Source: Arthrobacter sp. 260 | GTDB lineage: Bacteria; Actinomycetota; Actinomycetes; Actinomycetales; Micrococcaceae | NCBI RefSeq assembly: GCF_013116745.1 | Contig: NZ_JABFOE010000009.1 | Span: forward strand, 124,001 to 188,000 | Reading direction: 5' to 3' | Length of the DNA: 64,000 bases | Shown here: piece by piece, positions 33,471 through 42,702 of the stretch | Position numbering within the stretch: the first letter of the stretch is position 1 | Layout: each line of letters starts with the position of its first letter | The notes under the pieces: generated by a model | Database searches by the model: none | What the model was told of the DNA's origin: nothing | The model's input: the letters and a program-made list of their open reading frames with translations, nothing else | Program-made: the position numbers and the translations under genes

Positions 33471-34445
33471 GTGATCAGTCCACCCATCAGCGCGACGGCG
33501 CCCACCCGCGCTCCCACCTTGACGGTGCTCCAGCGTGGGGACTGGCTGGCTGCCGCGGCAGCACACCGGGACCGGGTGGAGCCGTTTGCCCGGCCCTACC
33601 TGGAGCGGCGCGCGGCGGGGAAGAAGCACCCGGTGGAGGACTTCCTGTTCACCTACTACACCCAGAAACCGGGCCCGCTGGCACGCTGGCACCCGGGCGC
33701 CGGCGTCGTCCTGATCGGACCCGAGGCCGCCGAGCGGGCCAGCTGGAAGCACTACCGACTGATCACTTCCGCGGAGCGCTCAGCCCTCGCCCTGCCCGAC
33801 GACGTCGACGCCGTCACCGGGGATGTCGAGGGGTTCCGACGAGACCGGGCCGAGGCGCTGGACTTCGCTGCGATCATCGTCCGTCGCACCCAGGCCAGGC
33901 GGGCCCAGCTCGGTTGCTTTGGGTTGCACGAGTGGGCCATGGCCTACCGGTCGCAGATGAACGGCATCCGCCATGAGTACCTTGAACTGAGGCTGGGTGC
34001 TGCTGGTACCGACCAGCTGGTGGAGGACAGCAGAATCACGTGCACCCACTTCGATGCGTTCCGCTTCTACACCCCGCAGGCGACACCCCTCAATACGCTT
34101 CAGCCCACCCGCGAGACGCAGCGCGACCTGGAACAGCCCGGCTGCCTTCACGCCAACATGGACCTGTACAAGTGGGCGTACAAGCTCACTCCCCTGCTTC
34201 CCAGCGACCTGGTGATGGACTGCTTTGAACTGGCCTGGCGGATCCGTGCGATGGACATGCGAGCTTCGCCGTATGACCTGGGAGCCTGGGGGTACGCGCC
34301 GATCCGTATTGAAACGCCTGAGGGACGTGCCGAGTACGCCCGGCTCCAGCGCGGTTTTTCCGAAGAGTCCCAGGTGCTTCGGCAACGATTGGGTACCGCT
34401 TTGGAAAACGTGGAACTGGCAACAAACGAGTCAGCGTTGAGCTAG
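33471..34445 (+). CDS. Actinobacterial protein annotated as 3-methyladenine DNA glycosylase
   Basis: A 324-residue soluble protein (TVLQRGDWLAAAAAHRDRVE ... PVEDFLFTYYTQKPGPLARW ... GCFGLHEWAMAYR). Homologues throughout the actinobacteria carry the name 3-methyladenine DNA glycosylase, but I see neither the helix-hairpin-helix of AlkA/Tag nor the AAG fold, so the enzymatic role is doubtful. Several conserved His, Cys and Trp residues could form an active site. GTG at 33471 is the probable start. The gene appears monocistronic. Confidence 0.65.
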   Translation: MISPPISATAPTRAPTLTVLQRGDWLAAAAAHRDRVEPFARPYLERRAAGKKHPVEDFLFTYYTQKPGPLARWHPGAGVVLIGPEAAERASWKHYRLITSAERSALALPDDVDAVTGDVEGFRRDRAEALDFAAIIVRRTQARRAQLGCFGLHEWAMAYRSQMNGIRHEYLELRLGAAGTDQLVEDSRITCTHFDAFRFYTPQATPLNTLQPTRETQRDLEQPGCLHANMDLYKWAYKLTPLLPSDLVMDCFELAWRIRAMDMRASPYDLGAWGYAPIRIETPEGRAEYARLQRGFSEESQVLRQRLGTALENVELATNESALS

Positions 34446-34522
34446 GTGAAGGAACGCTTCCAGTTTCAGAGCAGCATCCGATAGCCGCGGCAGCGTCGCC
34501 GTCGGCTGGTGAAGGAGTTTCA

Positions 34523-35083
34523 ATGATCAGCGACCGCCTGACACGTCGACAGCTCTCACGCAGCAGTTTCCTGGTGGGTTCCGGCCTGGTACTGCTGGTG
34601 CTCGCCGGGTGTGGCGCGGAGAGCGGCGGCACGGCACCGGGCACCGCGACCGGTTCCCCGACCGCCACCACCCAAAGCGAAACGCCCGCCCCCTCCGGCC
34701 AGCCCACGCCGGATCCCTCGGACACAGCCACTGGTAATGCTGCCGCCGATGCCCAACTCTCGATCGTCCTTACCGCCGGGGAGGGCGCCGAACCGGTCAC
34801 CTACGAACTCGCGTGCGAGGCTGGCGAGCCGGTCGGGGACTCTGCCCTCCCGGATCCGTCGGCTGCCTGCGACGTGCTGGCGACGAACGGTGACCTGATC
34901 ATGGACGAGCCTGCTGCCGGGGCAATGTGCACCCAGCTGTACGGCGGGCCGGAGACCGCAGTCGTGACCGGCACCCTTAACGGGAATGCGGTGGACGCCT
35001 CCTTCTCCCGTGACAATGGGTGCTCCATCGACCGGTGGGCCATGTTCGAGCCGCTGCTCGGAACCTCCGGCGGCGTCCAGTAA
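34523..35083 (+). CDS. Lipoprotein with subtilisin-inhibitor-like (SSI) domain
   Basis: A 186-residue protein. The signal peptide ends in a lipobox (LVLLVLAGCGAES), with RRQLSRSSF upstream suggesting possible Tat export. A Thr/Pro/Ser-rich linker (about 35-75) tethers a C-terminal domain with four Cys (ELACEAG, SAACDVL, GAMCTQLYGGP, NGCSIDRW). The end VVTGTLNGNAVDASFSRDNG is the SSI-family pattern; two disulfides would match the canonical fold. This should be a membrane-tethered serine protease inhibitor at the outer surface. The reactive-site loop is not certain. Confidence 0.75.
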   Translation: MISDRLTRRQLSRSSFLVGSGLVLLVLAGCGAESGGTAPGTATGSPTATTQSETPAPSGQPTPDPSDTATGNAAADAQLSIVLTAGEGAEPVTYELACEAGEPVGDSALPDPSAACDVLATNGDLIMDEPAAGAMCTQLYGGPETAVVTGTLNGNAVDASFSRDNGCSIDRWAMFEPLLGTSGGVQ

Positions 35084-35283
35084 CAGTCCAGTAACAGTCC
35101 GGTGGCAGCCCGGTAGCAACGGGGCGCCGCACGCCCTGGTGCCGGCGAATGACGGGTGACGGGCGATCGCCGTTAGACTGGAAGCGCAAGCTCGCGGAGC
35201 GCTGGATTCACCACTCTTCTCAGCGTGAGACGGCACCTCCGAAGCCACTGCATTTAACGCACCTTGAGCCCAGGAGTTACCGG

Positions 35284-35556
35284 ATGCCCCGGATAGTTGT
35301 CGACGTCATGCCCAAACCCGAGATCCTTGACCCGCAGGGCAAGGCCATTGCCGGCGCACTGCCCCGGCTGGGCTTTACCGGTTTCTCCGGAGTCCGGCAG
35401 GGCAAGCGTTTCGAACTCACCGTTGACGGGGAGGTCACCGAAGAATTGCTGGAACAGGCACGAACCGCTGCCAGCACCCTGCTGTCGAACCCGGTCATTG
35501 AGGACGTCACCCGTGTGGAGGTCCTCGCCGACGACACCGCCGAGGGCCAGCAGTGA
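35284..35556 (+). CDS. purS: Phosphoribosylformylglycinamidine synthase subunit PurS
   Basis: A 90-residue small subunit ([20 protein letters not shown] ... [17 protein letters not shown]) that bridges PurQ and PurL in the bacterial FGAM synthase complex for purine synthesis. The ATG at 35284 follows caggag. Its stop overlaps the GTG of purQ by four bases. The 200 bp upstream hold the operon promoter region and two short cagtaacagtc repeats (35081-35101), with no recognisable riboswitch. Confidence 0.95.
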   Translation: MPRIVVDVMPKPEILDPQGKAIAGALPRLGFTGFSGVRQGKRFELTVDGEVTEELLEQARTAASTLLSNPVIEDVTRVEVLADDTAEGQQ

Positions 35557-36314
35557 CCCTGGAAACCGACGCACCGTTCGATGCTCCGGCCCTGGACTCC
35601 GTCCGGGTCGGCATTGTCACCTTCCCGGGCTCGCTCGATGACCGCGACGCCGCACGGGCAGTCCGCCTCGCCGGCGGCACCGCCGTTCCCCTCTGGCACG
35701 GGGACCACGACCTGCAGGATGTGGACGCCGTCGTCGTCCCCGGTGGGTTCTCCTATGGCGATTACCTGCGCGCCGGCGCCATCTCGCGTTTCGCGCCGCT
35801 GATGGAGCAGATCACCGCTGCCGCGTCCGGCGGCGAGCGGGCGTTGCCCGTCCTGGGCATCTGCAACGGGTTCCAGGTCCTCACCGAAGCCCACCTGTTG
35901 CCCGGTTCGATGATCAAGAACAACCACCTGCACTTCCTGTGCCGTGACCAGCGCCTCCGGGTGGAGAACGCCGACACGGCGTGGACCGCCTCCTACGCCG
36001 CCGGAGACGAGATTGTGGTCCCCCTGAAGAACCAGGATGGACAGTTCGTCGCCGACGAGCGCACCCTCGACGAGTTGGAGGGTGAGGGCCGGGTGGTATT
36101 CCGCTACGTCGGCGCCAACCCCAACGGATCACGCCGCGACATTGCCGGAATCTCCAACGCCGCAGGCAACGTGGTGGGCCTGATGCCGCACCCCGAGCAC
36201 GCGGTCGAGGCGGGTTTTGGCCCGGATTCCTCCGCCGCAGGGTTAGTCGGTGTCCGCGGCGGCACCGACGGGCTCGGAATATTCACCTCTGTACTGAAGA
36301 AGCTGGTTAAGTAA
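35553..36314 (+). CDS. purQ: Phosphoribosylformylglycinamidine synthase subunit PurQ
   Basis: A 253-residue class I glutamine amidotransferase providing ammonia to PurL. Seen are the nucleophile elbow [20 protein letters not shown], the [16 protein letters not shown] loop and the C-terminal His/Glu of [10 protein letters not shown]. The GTG start overlaps purS (GTGA), and an N-terminal extension of about 18 residues precedes the conserved [16 protein letters not shown]. purL starts immediately after its stop. Confidence 0.96.
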   Translation: MTLETDAPFDAPALDSVRVGIVTFPGSLDDRDAARAVRLAGGTAVPLWHGDHDLQDVDAVVVPGGFSYGDYLRAGAISRFAPLMEQITAAASGGERALPVLGICNGFQVLTEAHLLPGSMIKNNHLHFLCRDQRLRVENADTAWTASYAAGDEIVVPLKNQDGQFVADERTLDELEGEGRVVFRYVGANPNGSRRDIAGISNAAGNVVGLMPHPEHAVEAGFGPDSSAAGLVGVRGGTDGLGIFTSVLKKLVK

Positions 36315-38627
36315 GTGACGATCAATAGCTCCTCCGCGCCCACCGAGGCCCGCAAGTTCAACATCGACACCGTGGCCAACGCCGCTGAGACCCCCGACGT
36401 CGAACTGCCCTGGGCCGCCCTCGGCCTGAAGGAAAACGAGTTCGACCGGGTCGTCGAGATCCTGGGACGCCGCCCTACCGCCGCCGAGTTGGCCATGTAC
36501 TCGGTGATGTGGAGCGAACACTGCTCCTACAAGTCCTCGAAGGTGCACCTGGCGCAGTTCGGCGACAAAGTCACCGACGCCATGAAGGAACACCTTCTGG
36601 TGGGCATCGGCGAAAATGCCGGCGTCGTCGACATCGGGGACGGCTGGGCGGTCACGTTCAAGGTGGAGTCCCACAACCACCCCTCCTTCGTGGAACCGTA
36701 CCAGGGCGCTGCGACCGGCGTCGGCGGCATCGTCCGCGACATCATCTCGATGGGCGCCCGCCCGGTGGCGATCATGGATCCGCTCCGCTTCGGCGCCATC
36801 GACCACCCGGACACCCCGCGGCTGGTGCACGGGATCGTCTCCGGCATCGGCGGCTACGGCAACTCGCTGGGCCTTCCCAACATCGGCGGCGAAGTGGTGT
36901 TCGACTCCGTCTACCAGGGCAACCCGCTGGTCAACGCACTCGCCGTCGGCGTCCTGCGCCACGAGGACATCCGCCTTGCCAACGCCTCCGGCGTCGGCAA
37001 CAAGGTGGTGCTCTTCGGAGCCCGCACCGGTGGCGACGGCATTGGCGGCGCCTCGGTGCTGGCCTCCGAGTCCTTCGACGCCGACAAGCCGTCCAAGCGT
37101 CCCGCCGTCCAGGTGGGCGATCCGTTTGCCGAGAAGGTCCTCATTGAGTGCTGCCTCGAGCTGTTCAAGGCCTCGGTCGTGGAAGGTATCCAGGACCTGG
37201 GTGCCGCCGGAATCTCCTGCGCCACCTCCGAGCTGGCGTCCAACGGCGACGGCGGCATGCACGTCGAGCTGACCGACGTGCTGCTCCGCGATCCGTCGCT
37301 GACCCCCGGCGAGATCCTGATGTCCGAGTCGCAGGAACGCATGATGGCCGTGGTCACCCCGGCCAACGCCGCCGCGTTCGAAGCGATTATGGACAAGTGG
37401 AACGTCGAATACTCGTGGCTGGGTGAGGTCACCGACACGGGCCGGCTCATCATCGAGTGGGACGGCGAGAAGATTGTCGACGTCGACCCTCGCACCGTCG
37501 CACACGACGGACCCGTCTACCACCGGCCGTTCCACCGTCCCGAGTGGCTCGACGCTCTGCAGGAGAACACCTTCGACGGCGACCGGCCAGCCGACGGCAA
37601 CGCCCTCCGCGCCGCTGTCCTTGAGCTAATGGCTTCGCCGAACATGTGCTCCAAGGACTGGATCACCAACCAGTACGACAGGTTTGTGCAGGGCAACACC
37701 GCCCTCGCCATGCCCGACGACGCTGGCGTGGTCCGCGTGGATGAGGAAACCGGTCTCGGCGTTGCCATCTCCACTGACGCGAATGGCCGCTACTCCTACC
37801 TCAACCCCTACGAGGGTGCCCGGCTGGCCCTCGCCGAGGCCTACCGCAACGTTGCCACCACCGGCGCGAAGCCGCTGGCAGTCACCGATTGCCTGAACTT
37901 CGGCTCCCCCGAGGACCCCGAGGTGATGTGGCAGTTCGCCGAGACCGTGCGTGGCCTGGCCGACGCCTGCCAGGAGCTCGGCGTCCCGGTTACCGGCGGC
38001 AACGTGTCGCTGTACAACCAGACGGGTGGTGTGCCCATCCACCCGACCCCCGTGGTCGGTGTGCTCGGCGTGTTCGACGACGTCGCCCGCCGCACCCCCT
38101 CGGGCTGGCGCGACGACGGACAAGCCATCTACCTGCTGGGCACCACCCGGGACGAGCTGGACGGCTCGGAGTGGGCCAACCTGCGCGGGCACCTTGGTGG
38201 GCAGCCACCGGCCGCCGACCTGACCGCCGAGAAGACCCTGGCCGCGATCCTGATCAATGCATCCCGGGACGGCATGATCGACGCCGCCCACGACCTCTCC
38301 GAGGGTGGCCTCGCGGCTGCACTCTCCGAGGCGGCGCTGCGCTTCGGCGTCGGCGCGCGGATTGGGATCGATGAACTGTGCGAGCGCGACGGGATCGACC
38401 CGTTCACTGCCCTGTTCTCCGAGAGCCAGGGTCGCGCCGTCGTCAGCGTCGCCCGCTCCGAAGAGGTGCGGTTCAACGACATGTGCACGGCGCGCAACTA
38501 CCCGCACCTGCGGATCGGTGTGGTTGACGTAGAGAACGGCGCCCTGGACGTGCAGGGCCACTTCACCCTGCCGCTGGAGGAACTACGGAAAGCCCACGAG
38601 GCGACCCTGCCGGAGCACTTCGCCTAA
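36315..38627 (+). CDS. purL: Phosphoribosylformylglycinamidine synthase subunit PurL
   Basis: A 770-residue ATP-dependent synthetase converting FGAR to FGAM with PurQ and PurS; this is the small PurL type, consistent with separate subunits. Motifs include [12 protein letters not shown], the ATP-site [20 protein letters not shown], and GGGxxP-like loops in the second half ([20 protein letters not shown]). GTG start directly abuts the purQ stop. A very long hairpin lies 14 bp after its end. Confidence 0.97.
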   Translation: MTINSSSAPTEARKFNIDTVANAAETPDVELPWAALGLKENEFDRVVEILGRRPTAAELAMYSVMWSEHCSYKSSKVHLAQFGDKVTDAMKEHLLVGIGENAGVVDIGDGWAVTFKVESHNHPSFVEPYQGAATGVGGIVRDIISMGARPVAIMDPLRFGAIDHPDTPRLVHGIVSGIGGYGNSLGLPNIGGEVVFDSVYQGNPLVNALAVGVLRHEDIRLANASGVGNKVVLFGARTGGDGIGGASVLASESFDADKPSKRPAVQVGDPFAEKVLIECCLELFKASVVEGIQDLGAAGISCATSELASNGDGGMHVELTDVLLRDPSLTPGEILMSESQERMMAVVTPANAAAFEAIMDKWNVEYSWLGEVTDTGRLIIEWDGEKIVDVDPRTVAHDGPVYHRPFHRPEWLDALQENTFDGDRPADGNALRAAVLELMASPNMCSKDWITNQYDRFVQGNTALAMPDDAGVVRVDEETGLGVAISTDANGRYSYLNPYEGARLALAEAYRNVATTGAKPLAVTDCLNFGSPEDPEVMWQFAETVRGLADACQELGVPVTGGNVSLYNQTGGVPIHPTPVVGVLGVFDDVARRTPSGWRDDGQAIYLLGTTRDELDGSEWANLRGHLGGQPPAADLTAEKTLAAILINASRDGMIDAAHDLSEGGLAAALSEAALRFGVGARIGIDELCERDGIDPFTALFSESQGRAVVSVARSEEVRFNDMCTARNYPHLRIGVVDVENGALDVQGHFTLPLEELRKAHEATLPEHFA

Positions 38628-38640
38628 CCCGGCCGGGTGA

Positions 38641-38742
38641 CCGTGCAGGTTTCCCCACCTTGTCGTCCGGAATCCCCAGAAACTCCGCGTGTTGCACTGC
38701 GACACGCGGAGTTGGGGTCAGAAGGTGGGGAAACCTGCACGG
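38641..38742. repeat. Long double-stem hairpin after purL
   Basis: A perfect 21-bp outer stem (38641-38661 with 38722-38742) encloses a second stem of 12 bp (38681-38692 with 38702-38713), extended by CCCC (38674-38677) / GGGG (38714-38717). There is no T-run. It is between convergent genes and may be a terminator, an RNA 3'-end barrier or a small repeat element. Confidence 0.85.
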
Positions 38743-38765
38743 GCCGGCACCTTCAGGGTGAGGAA

Positions 38766-39299
38766 CTAACCGGCGAGGCGCTGCGCCGTGGACAGGTACC
38801 GGCGGGTGACCAGCTCCTGGAAGAAGCGGGCCACCGGGGCGCCGAGCGTGAAGAACCAGTTGGCATGCCGGCTGAAGGCAAACACCTCGAAATAGACTGC
38901 ACCATCCGAGTCGAGTACGGCGATGAACGCCTCCTCACCCCGTTCCGGGTGACCCGGCAGCGTGCCGTACCCAAACCCGGCGCGCTGCGGTCCGCCGTCG
39001 TTGTCGTTGTCGACCGGATCCTCGACCCACACCACGCGGCACGGAGCGGGCAACCGCACCGGACCGATCCCAAACGCTGGCACCACCTCACGGCCGACGA
39101 CGGCCCGGCCCTGCCCCGGGGAGACCCTCAACCCGGCCCCCCTGTGCAGTTCCCAGGACAGGATCCCCTCGGCGAGCCGGGCGTAGGCGGCATGTCCGTT
39201 CCCGACCCGGACCCGCCGGCTGACCGTGCGGTAGCCGGCAGGTGACTCTCCGCGTTGGCTCAGGCCCTGGGGTTCATAGGTGAAATCAGGAGTCGTCAT
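38766..39299 (-). CDS. DUF1990-family protein
   Basis: A 177-residue protein (FTYEPQGLSQRG ... YRTVSRRVRVGNGHAAYARL ... FGYGTLPGHPERGEEAFIAV) matching the DUF1990 family, a START-like lipid-binding-type fold of unknown function that is common in actinobacteria and plants. No signal or membrane segment is visible. Its start overlaps the end of the upstream MmcQ/YjbR gene by 14 nt, so both are probably translated from one mRNA. Confidence 0.8.
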   Translation of the reverse strand: MTTPDFTYEPQGLSQRGESPAGYRTVSRRVRVGNGHAAYARLAEGILSWELHRGAGLRVSPGQGRAVVGREVVPAFGIGPVRLPAPCRVVWVEDPVDNDNDGGPQRAGFGYGTLPGHPERGEEAFIAVLDSDGAVYFEVFAFSRHANWFFTLGAPVARFFQELVTRRYLSTAQRLAG

Positions 39300-39681
39300 C
39301 TGCTGCCCATCTGCTCCAGCCGAGCATTATGCGGTCCCGTAGCGGCAGGGATGCCACCACCAGGTCGTACGAATCCTCAATCATCTCGCGGATCATCACG
39401 GCCGACAGCTCACCGGTGCACGAGACGCCATTCCAGTGGGTCTTGTTCAGGTGGTAGGCGCCCACGATCTCGGGATGCGCCGCCCTCAGCGCTTCAGCGA
39501 TCAGGGGCTCACATTTGAGGCTGACCGACAGGTCGGGATCCGACAGGTCAGACAACGCAAACATTTTCGCGGTACCGCCCGCCGCGGAGACTTTGAACAC
39601 CGAGACGACCGGTCCAAACGGAAAGTCCTCGAAGGTTCCTGGTAGGCCCAGGCAAAACTGTCGCAGCTCATCGGCGTCCAT
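39286..39681 (-). CDS. MmcQ/YjbR-family DNA-binding-fold protein
   Basis: A 131-residue protein (MDADELRQFCLGLPGTFEDF ... GAYHLNKTHWNGV) with the CyaY-like/MmcQ-YjbR pattern, including the typical end DLVVASLPLRDRIMLGW. Members are small cytoplasmic proteins of unclear role. The ATG at 39681 is chosen because the frame further upstream is antisense to the DUF1206 gene. It heads a two-gene unit with the DUF1990 gene. Confidence 0.8.
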   Translation of the reverse strand: MDADELRQFCLGLPGTFEDFPFGPVVSVFKVSAAGGTAKMFALSDLSDPDLSVSLKCEPLIAEALRAAHPEIVGAYHLNKTHWNGVSCTGELSAVMIREMIEDSYDLVVASLPLRDRIMLGWSRWAADDDS

Positions 39682-39741
39682 TCGCTGAGCGTACCGGCAA
39701 TCAATGGCAGGATAGGAGAAAACCAACCGCAGGAGCACACC

Positions 39742-40569
39742 ATGGGCGAGGCAAAACGCCAGGCCGGCAAGGCGAAGGACACCGCGGAAGACGTCTCGGA
39801 CTCCAAAACCTTTGAGGTCCTGGCCAGGGCCGGCTACATCGCCGCAGGGCTCCTGCACATCCTGATCGGCGTCATCGCTCTTCGGGTGGCAATGGGTGGC
39901 TCGGGGAGCGCCGACCAGAGCGGAGCGATCAGCGCCCTGGGTGAAGGCCCCGGCGGATCGCTCCTCCTGTGGGCGTGTGCCATCGGGTCCATCGCCCTGG
40001 CACTGTTCATGCTTAGCGAGGTATTTTTTGGCGCACGCGGTCTGAAGGATTCCGACAAGCTGAAGTTCCGCGCCAAGAACGGCGGCAAGGCGGTGACCTA
40101 CGGCGTGATCGGCGGGACCTTCGCCAGGTACGCGGCCGGCGGCAGCAGCGACAGCAGCGAGAGCACCCAGAGCGTCAGCGCCAGCCTCATGTCCAACCCA
40201 GCAGGTTCGGTCCTGCTGATGGCGGTCGGTGCCGGGGTCATGGTGGTGGGCGGCTACTTCGTTTACAGCGGGGTCACCAAAAAATTCAAGGAGAACCTGA
40301 GGAGCCTGCCGGGCAAGGGCGCCGGACAGGCGATCGTCCGCCTGGGAATGGCGGGGTATGTGGCCAAGGGCGTGGCACTGCTTGTCCTGGGATTGCTCTT
40401 CATTGTCGCGACCATCAACAACAATCCTGAAGAATCGACCGGCCTGGATGGCGCGCTGAAGTCCCTGCAGGATCAGCCGTACGGCGCCTGGATCCTCGGC
40501 GCCGTGGCGCTGGGCCTGATTGCTTACGGCGTGTTCATGGTGATCAGGTCCCGCTACCAGAGGATGTAG
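39742..40569 (+). CDS. DUF1206-family membrane protein
   Basis: A 275-residue protein with six predicted helices arranged as three similar two-helix units (LARAGYIAAGLLHILIGVIA, GKAVTYGVIGG, LGMAGYVAKGVALLVLGLLF), the repeat pattern of DUF1206. The N-terminus is a charged cytoplasmic stretch. It diverges from the YjbR-like gene across 60 bp and has aggag before the ATG. Function unknown; its location is the cytoplasmic membrane. Confidence 0.85.
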   Translation: MGEAKRQAGKAKDTAEDVSDSKTFEVLARAGYIAAGLLHILIGVIALRVAMGGSGSADQSGAISALGEGPGGSLLLWACAIGSIALALFMLSEVFFGARGLKDSDKLKFRAKNGGKAVTYGVIGGTFARYAAGGSSDSSESTQSVSASLMSNPAGSVLLMAVGAGVMVVGGYFVYSGVTKKFKENLRSLPGKGAGQAIVRLGMAGYVAKGVALLVLGLLFIVATINNNPEESTGLDGALKSLQDQPYGAWILGAVALGLIAYGVFMVIRSRYQRM

Positions 40570-40586
40570 CGGGACCACCGCATCAG

Positions 40587-41003
40587 TTAGAGCCCCAGCC
40601 CCGGCGCCTCGATGGCCGGGCAGGTATTCATGACGACGTCGAGTCCTGCCGCCTTGGCCCGTTCCGCCGCCGCCTCGTCGATGACCCCGAGCTGCAGCCA
40701 CACGGCCTTCGCACCCACCTCGATGGCTTGATCCACCACCGCTCCGACCTTTGACGAGTTCACAAAACAGTCGACGACGTCGATCGCTCCGGGGATGTCT
40801 GCAAGCCGCTGGTACCCCTTGCGGCCATGCACGTCGTCGCCCTTGAGGCTGACCGGGATCACTTCCATTCCGAGGTGGTCAATCAGGAACCGGGAGACGC
40901 CGACCGCTGCCCGCCGGGGGTTGTTGGAGAGCCCCACCACCGCCCACCGGCCGGGCGTAGTGAGGAGTTCGCGGACCACTTGGGGATCGTTGGTGTGGGT
41001 CAC
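40587..41003 (-). CDS. CoA-binding domain protein (YccU-like)
   Basis: A 138-residue Rossmann-type protein: WAVVGLSNNPRRAAVGVSRF, VNSSKVGAVVDQAIEVGAKA, VWLQLGVIDEAAAERAKAAG and the end VVMNTCPAIE. This is the stand-alone CoA-binding family homologous to the N-terminal part of succinyl-CoA synthetase alpha. It overlaps the upstream GlxA-like regulator gene by four bases. A paralogue is encoded at 51026-51529 next to metY. The role is unknown. Confidence 0.85.
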   Translation of the reverse strand: MTHTNDPQVVRELLTTPGRWAVVGLSNNPRRAAVGVSRFLIDHLGMEVIPVSLKGDDVHGRKGYQRLADIPGAIDVVDCFVNSSKVGAVVDQAIEVGAKAVWLQLGVIDEAAAERAKAAGLDVVMNTCPAIEAPGLGL

Positions 41004-42010
41004 GGTGTTTTGCCTTTCGCTGTAATCTGTCGGGCTGAGGTTGAGACGGCTGCCTGAGGGACGCGCTTGCCTCTGAAGGTTCTGCGGTAACCCGCAGGGC
41101 TGATCCCCAGGGCCCGGTGGAAATGGTGGCGCAACAGGACCGACTGCCCGAACCCGGATTTGGTGGCCACGGCGTCAATGCTCAACTCGGTATCCTCCAG
41201 GAGCGCCTGTGCGCGCAATAGCCGTTGGGAATTTACCCAGGCAGCAGGAGTGGCACCCGTTTCGGCCCGGAATCTCCGGGCGAAGGTGCGCTCCGACATG
41301 TGCATTCGGGCGGCGAGCGCGCTCACAGGTAAGTCCTGTTCCAGGTGATCGGCCAGCCAGACCAACAGGTGCTCCATCGTGTCGGACCTGACGGCCGGGA
41401 AGGGCCGCTCGATATACTGCGCCTGTCCACCGTCACGGTGGGGCGGGACCACCATTCCCCGGGCAATCGTATTGGCGGCCTTGCTGCCCAACTCGGTACG
41501 CACCAGGTGCAGACACGCATCCACCCCGGCGGCTGATCCGGCGCTGGTGATGATGTTGCCGTCATGGACGTAGAGCACATCCTCATCGACGATCACGTCC
41601 GGATAGCTCTGGGCGAGTCTTTGGGAGTGCTTCCAGTGGGTCGCTGCACGCCGCCCGTCGAGCAGGCCCGCCTCCGCCAGGAGGAAGGCACCACTGCAGA
41701 CCGACAGGATCCAGGCGCCTCTTTCGTTTGCCTGCCGCAGCGCGCTGATGACGGCCGGCGGAACGGGCGAACCGCCGTCGTACGGACAGACCACCACCAG
41801 ATCCGCTACTTCGACCGGGCCGAGGCCTTCCCCAACCTCCATGGCGAAGCCGAGGCTGGTCGGCACCATTCCAGGGGATTCGGCACAGATTCGAAAGTCA
41901 AAGGGTGGCACGCCGTCAGCGGTGCGGTCTTCGCCGAAGACCTCGCACACCACGCCAAACTCGAAGGGTGTCACCCCTGGAAGGACCACCGCTGCCACGT
42001 TCTTCAGCAT
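41000..42010 (-). CDS. GlxA-like AraC-family transcriptional regulator with DJ-1/PfpI domain
   Basis: A 336-residue regulator. Residues 1-190 are a DJ-1/PfpI (class I amidotransferase-like) sensor domain with VCSGAFLLAEAGLLDGRRAA, including the nucleophile-elbow Cys. Residues about 215-320 form the AraC HTH pair (VSALAARMHMSERTFARRFR, AVATKSGFGQSVLLRHHF). It probably controls the coupled CoA-binding gene or nearby genes; the ligand is unknown. The start at 42010 is supported by MLKNVAAVVLPGVTPFEFGV. Confidence 0.88.
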   Translation of the reverse strand: MLKNVAAVVLPGVTPFEFGVVCEVFGEDRTADGVPPFDFRICAESPGMVPTSLGFAMEVGEGLGPVEVADLVVVCPYDGGSPVPPAVISALRQANERGAWILSVCSGAFLLAEAGLLDGRRAATHWKHSQRLAQSYPDVIVDEDVLYVHDGNIITSAGSAAGVDACLHLVRTELGSKAANTIARGMVVPPHRDGGQAQYIERPFPAVRSDTMEHLLVWLADHLEQDLPVSALAARMHMSERTFARRFRAETGATPAAWVNSQRLLRAQALLEDTELSIDAVATKSGFGQSVLLRHHFHRALGISPAGYRRTFRGKRVPQAAVSTSARQITAKGKTP

Positions 42011-42091
42011 GCATCCAGTATGGCAGAAAATTATCGATTAGGGTCTTTTCAGCCACTGTTTTCTTCGGTTCAATCGGCAGACCATCGAGGT

Positions 42092-42271
42092 ATGGAACTA
42101 ATTGCAGCCCTCGCTTTGATAGCAGTATTCGGTGCCGCAGTACAGGTCTTCCGGGCCGTGCTACGGGACGGCGCCGGACACGCGCCAACCGTCCGGTCAG
42201 AGGCACCCTGGGCCGGGGACTACCTTCCCAGCACCGGATACCGCAACATGCTGGAACCGGGAGATCACTGA
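42092..42271 (+). CDS. Hypothetical 59-residue single-helix membrane protein
   Basis: A small protein (MELIAALALIAVFGAAVQVF...) with one N-terminal transmembrane helix and a short polar tail. Its TGA stop overlaps the ATG of the next small gene (TGATG), which supports translation of both. It lies 81 bp from the divergent GlxA-like gene. No family recognised. Confidence 0.5.
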   Translation: MELIAALALIAVFGAAVQVFRAVLRDGAGHAPTVRSEAPWAGDYLPSTGYRNMLEPGDH

Positions 42272-42492
42272 TGGCCCTTCTCATTATTGTCGGCAGCACG
42301 ATAGCCCTGTTTGCCTACATCGGCAGGATGAGCATGCCAGCCGCCGAGCGTCTGCCGGTCCGGTCCTGGGGAATCCGGGGACTCGCAACGAATGTTTGGC
42401 GCGGATTGGCCGTCTGTTCCATGCACACCCCCGTGGACCGGGCACTGGAAGACATCAACCGGTGGCAGCGGGCCGCCGCCGGGCGGAACTAG
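42271..42492 (+). CDS. Hypothetical 73-residue membrane protein
   Basis: A small protein starting MALLIIVGSTIALFAYIGRM with one hydrophobic N-terminal helix and a basic amphipathic remainder. It overlaps the preceding 59-residue gene by one base, so the pair may act together. ggag lies just upstream of the ATG. No family recognised. Confidence 0.5.
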   Translation: MALLIIVGSTIALFAYIGRMSMPAAERLPVRSWGIRGLATNVWRGLAVCSMHTPVDRALEDINRWQRAAAGRN

Positions 42493-42563
42493 CCTGCCAA
42501 TCAGTCGGAATGTTACGTCAACACTTGCGGTGAACCCCTGCACAGGAGTTTAGTGGTGCTTGA

Positions 42564-42692
42564 CCATCCCGAGCGGCCGAGAGACCTGGATCGATGAAGC
42601 CGCAGCAACCCTGGCCATCCGGCTGACCTTTTGCAGAGCAGCAGTGCAGAAGTAATCCGGTGACATTAGGGTGCTACCGCCAGGATCGATGG
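42564..42692 (+). promoter_or_regulatory. SAM riboswitch (SAM-I superfamily) before the sulfonate transporter
   Basis: The aptamer core is recognisable: CGAGCGGCCGAGAGACCTGG, then GATGAAGCCGCAGCAACC and, after a long variable P3-P4 region, AGGGTGCTACCGCCAGG. Outer helix P1 pairs CCATC (42564-42568) with GATGG (42688-42692). The 3' strand of P1 runs into the ggag ribosome site (42691-42694) for the ATG at 42703, so ligand binding probably blocks translation directly. A near copy occurs at 48430-48528. Confidence 0.88.
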
Positions 42693-42702
42693 AGTTAATC
42701 CT

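Noticed and set aside
36243-37535. 430-codon reverse-strand open frame
   Set aside because: It is a shadow of purL, which has full-length conserved motifs.
39682-40701. N-terminal extension of the YjbR-like protein to 471 residues
   Set aside because: It is antisense to the DUF1206 gene; conserved protein starts at 39681.
42564-42692. SAM-IV class for the riboswitches
   Set aside because: The core with AGAGA, GCAGCAACC and GGTGCTA reads more like SAM-I; the exact subclass needs a covariance search, so I name only the superfamily.
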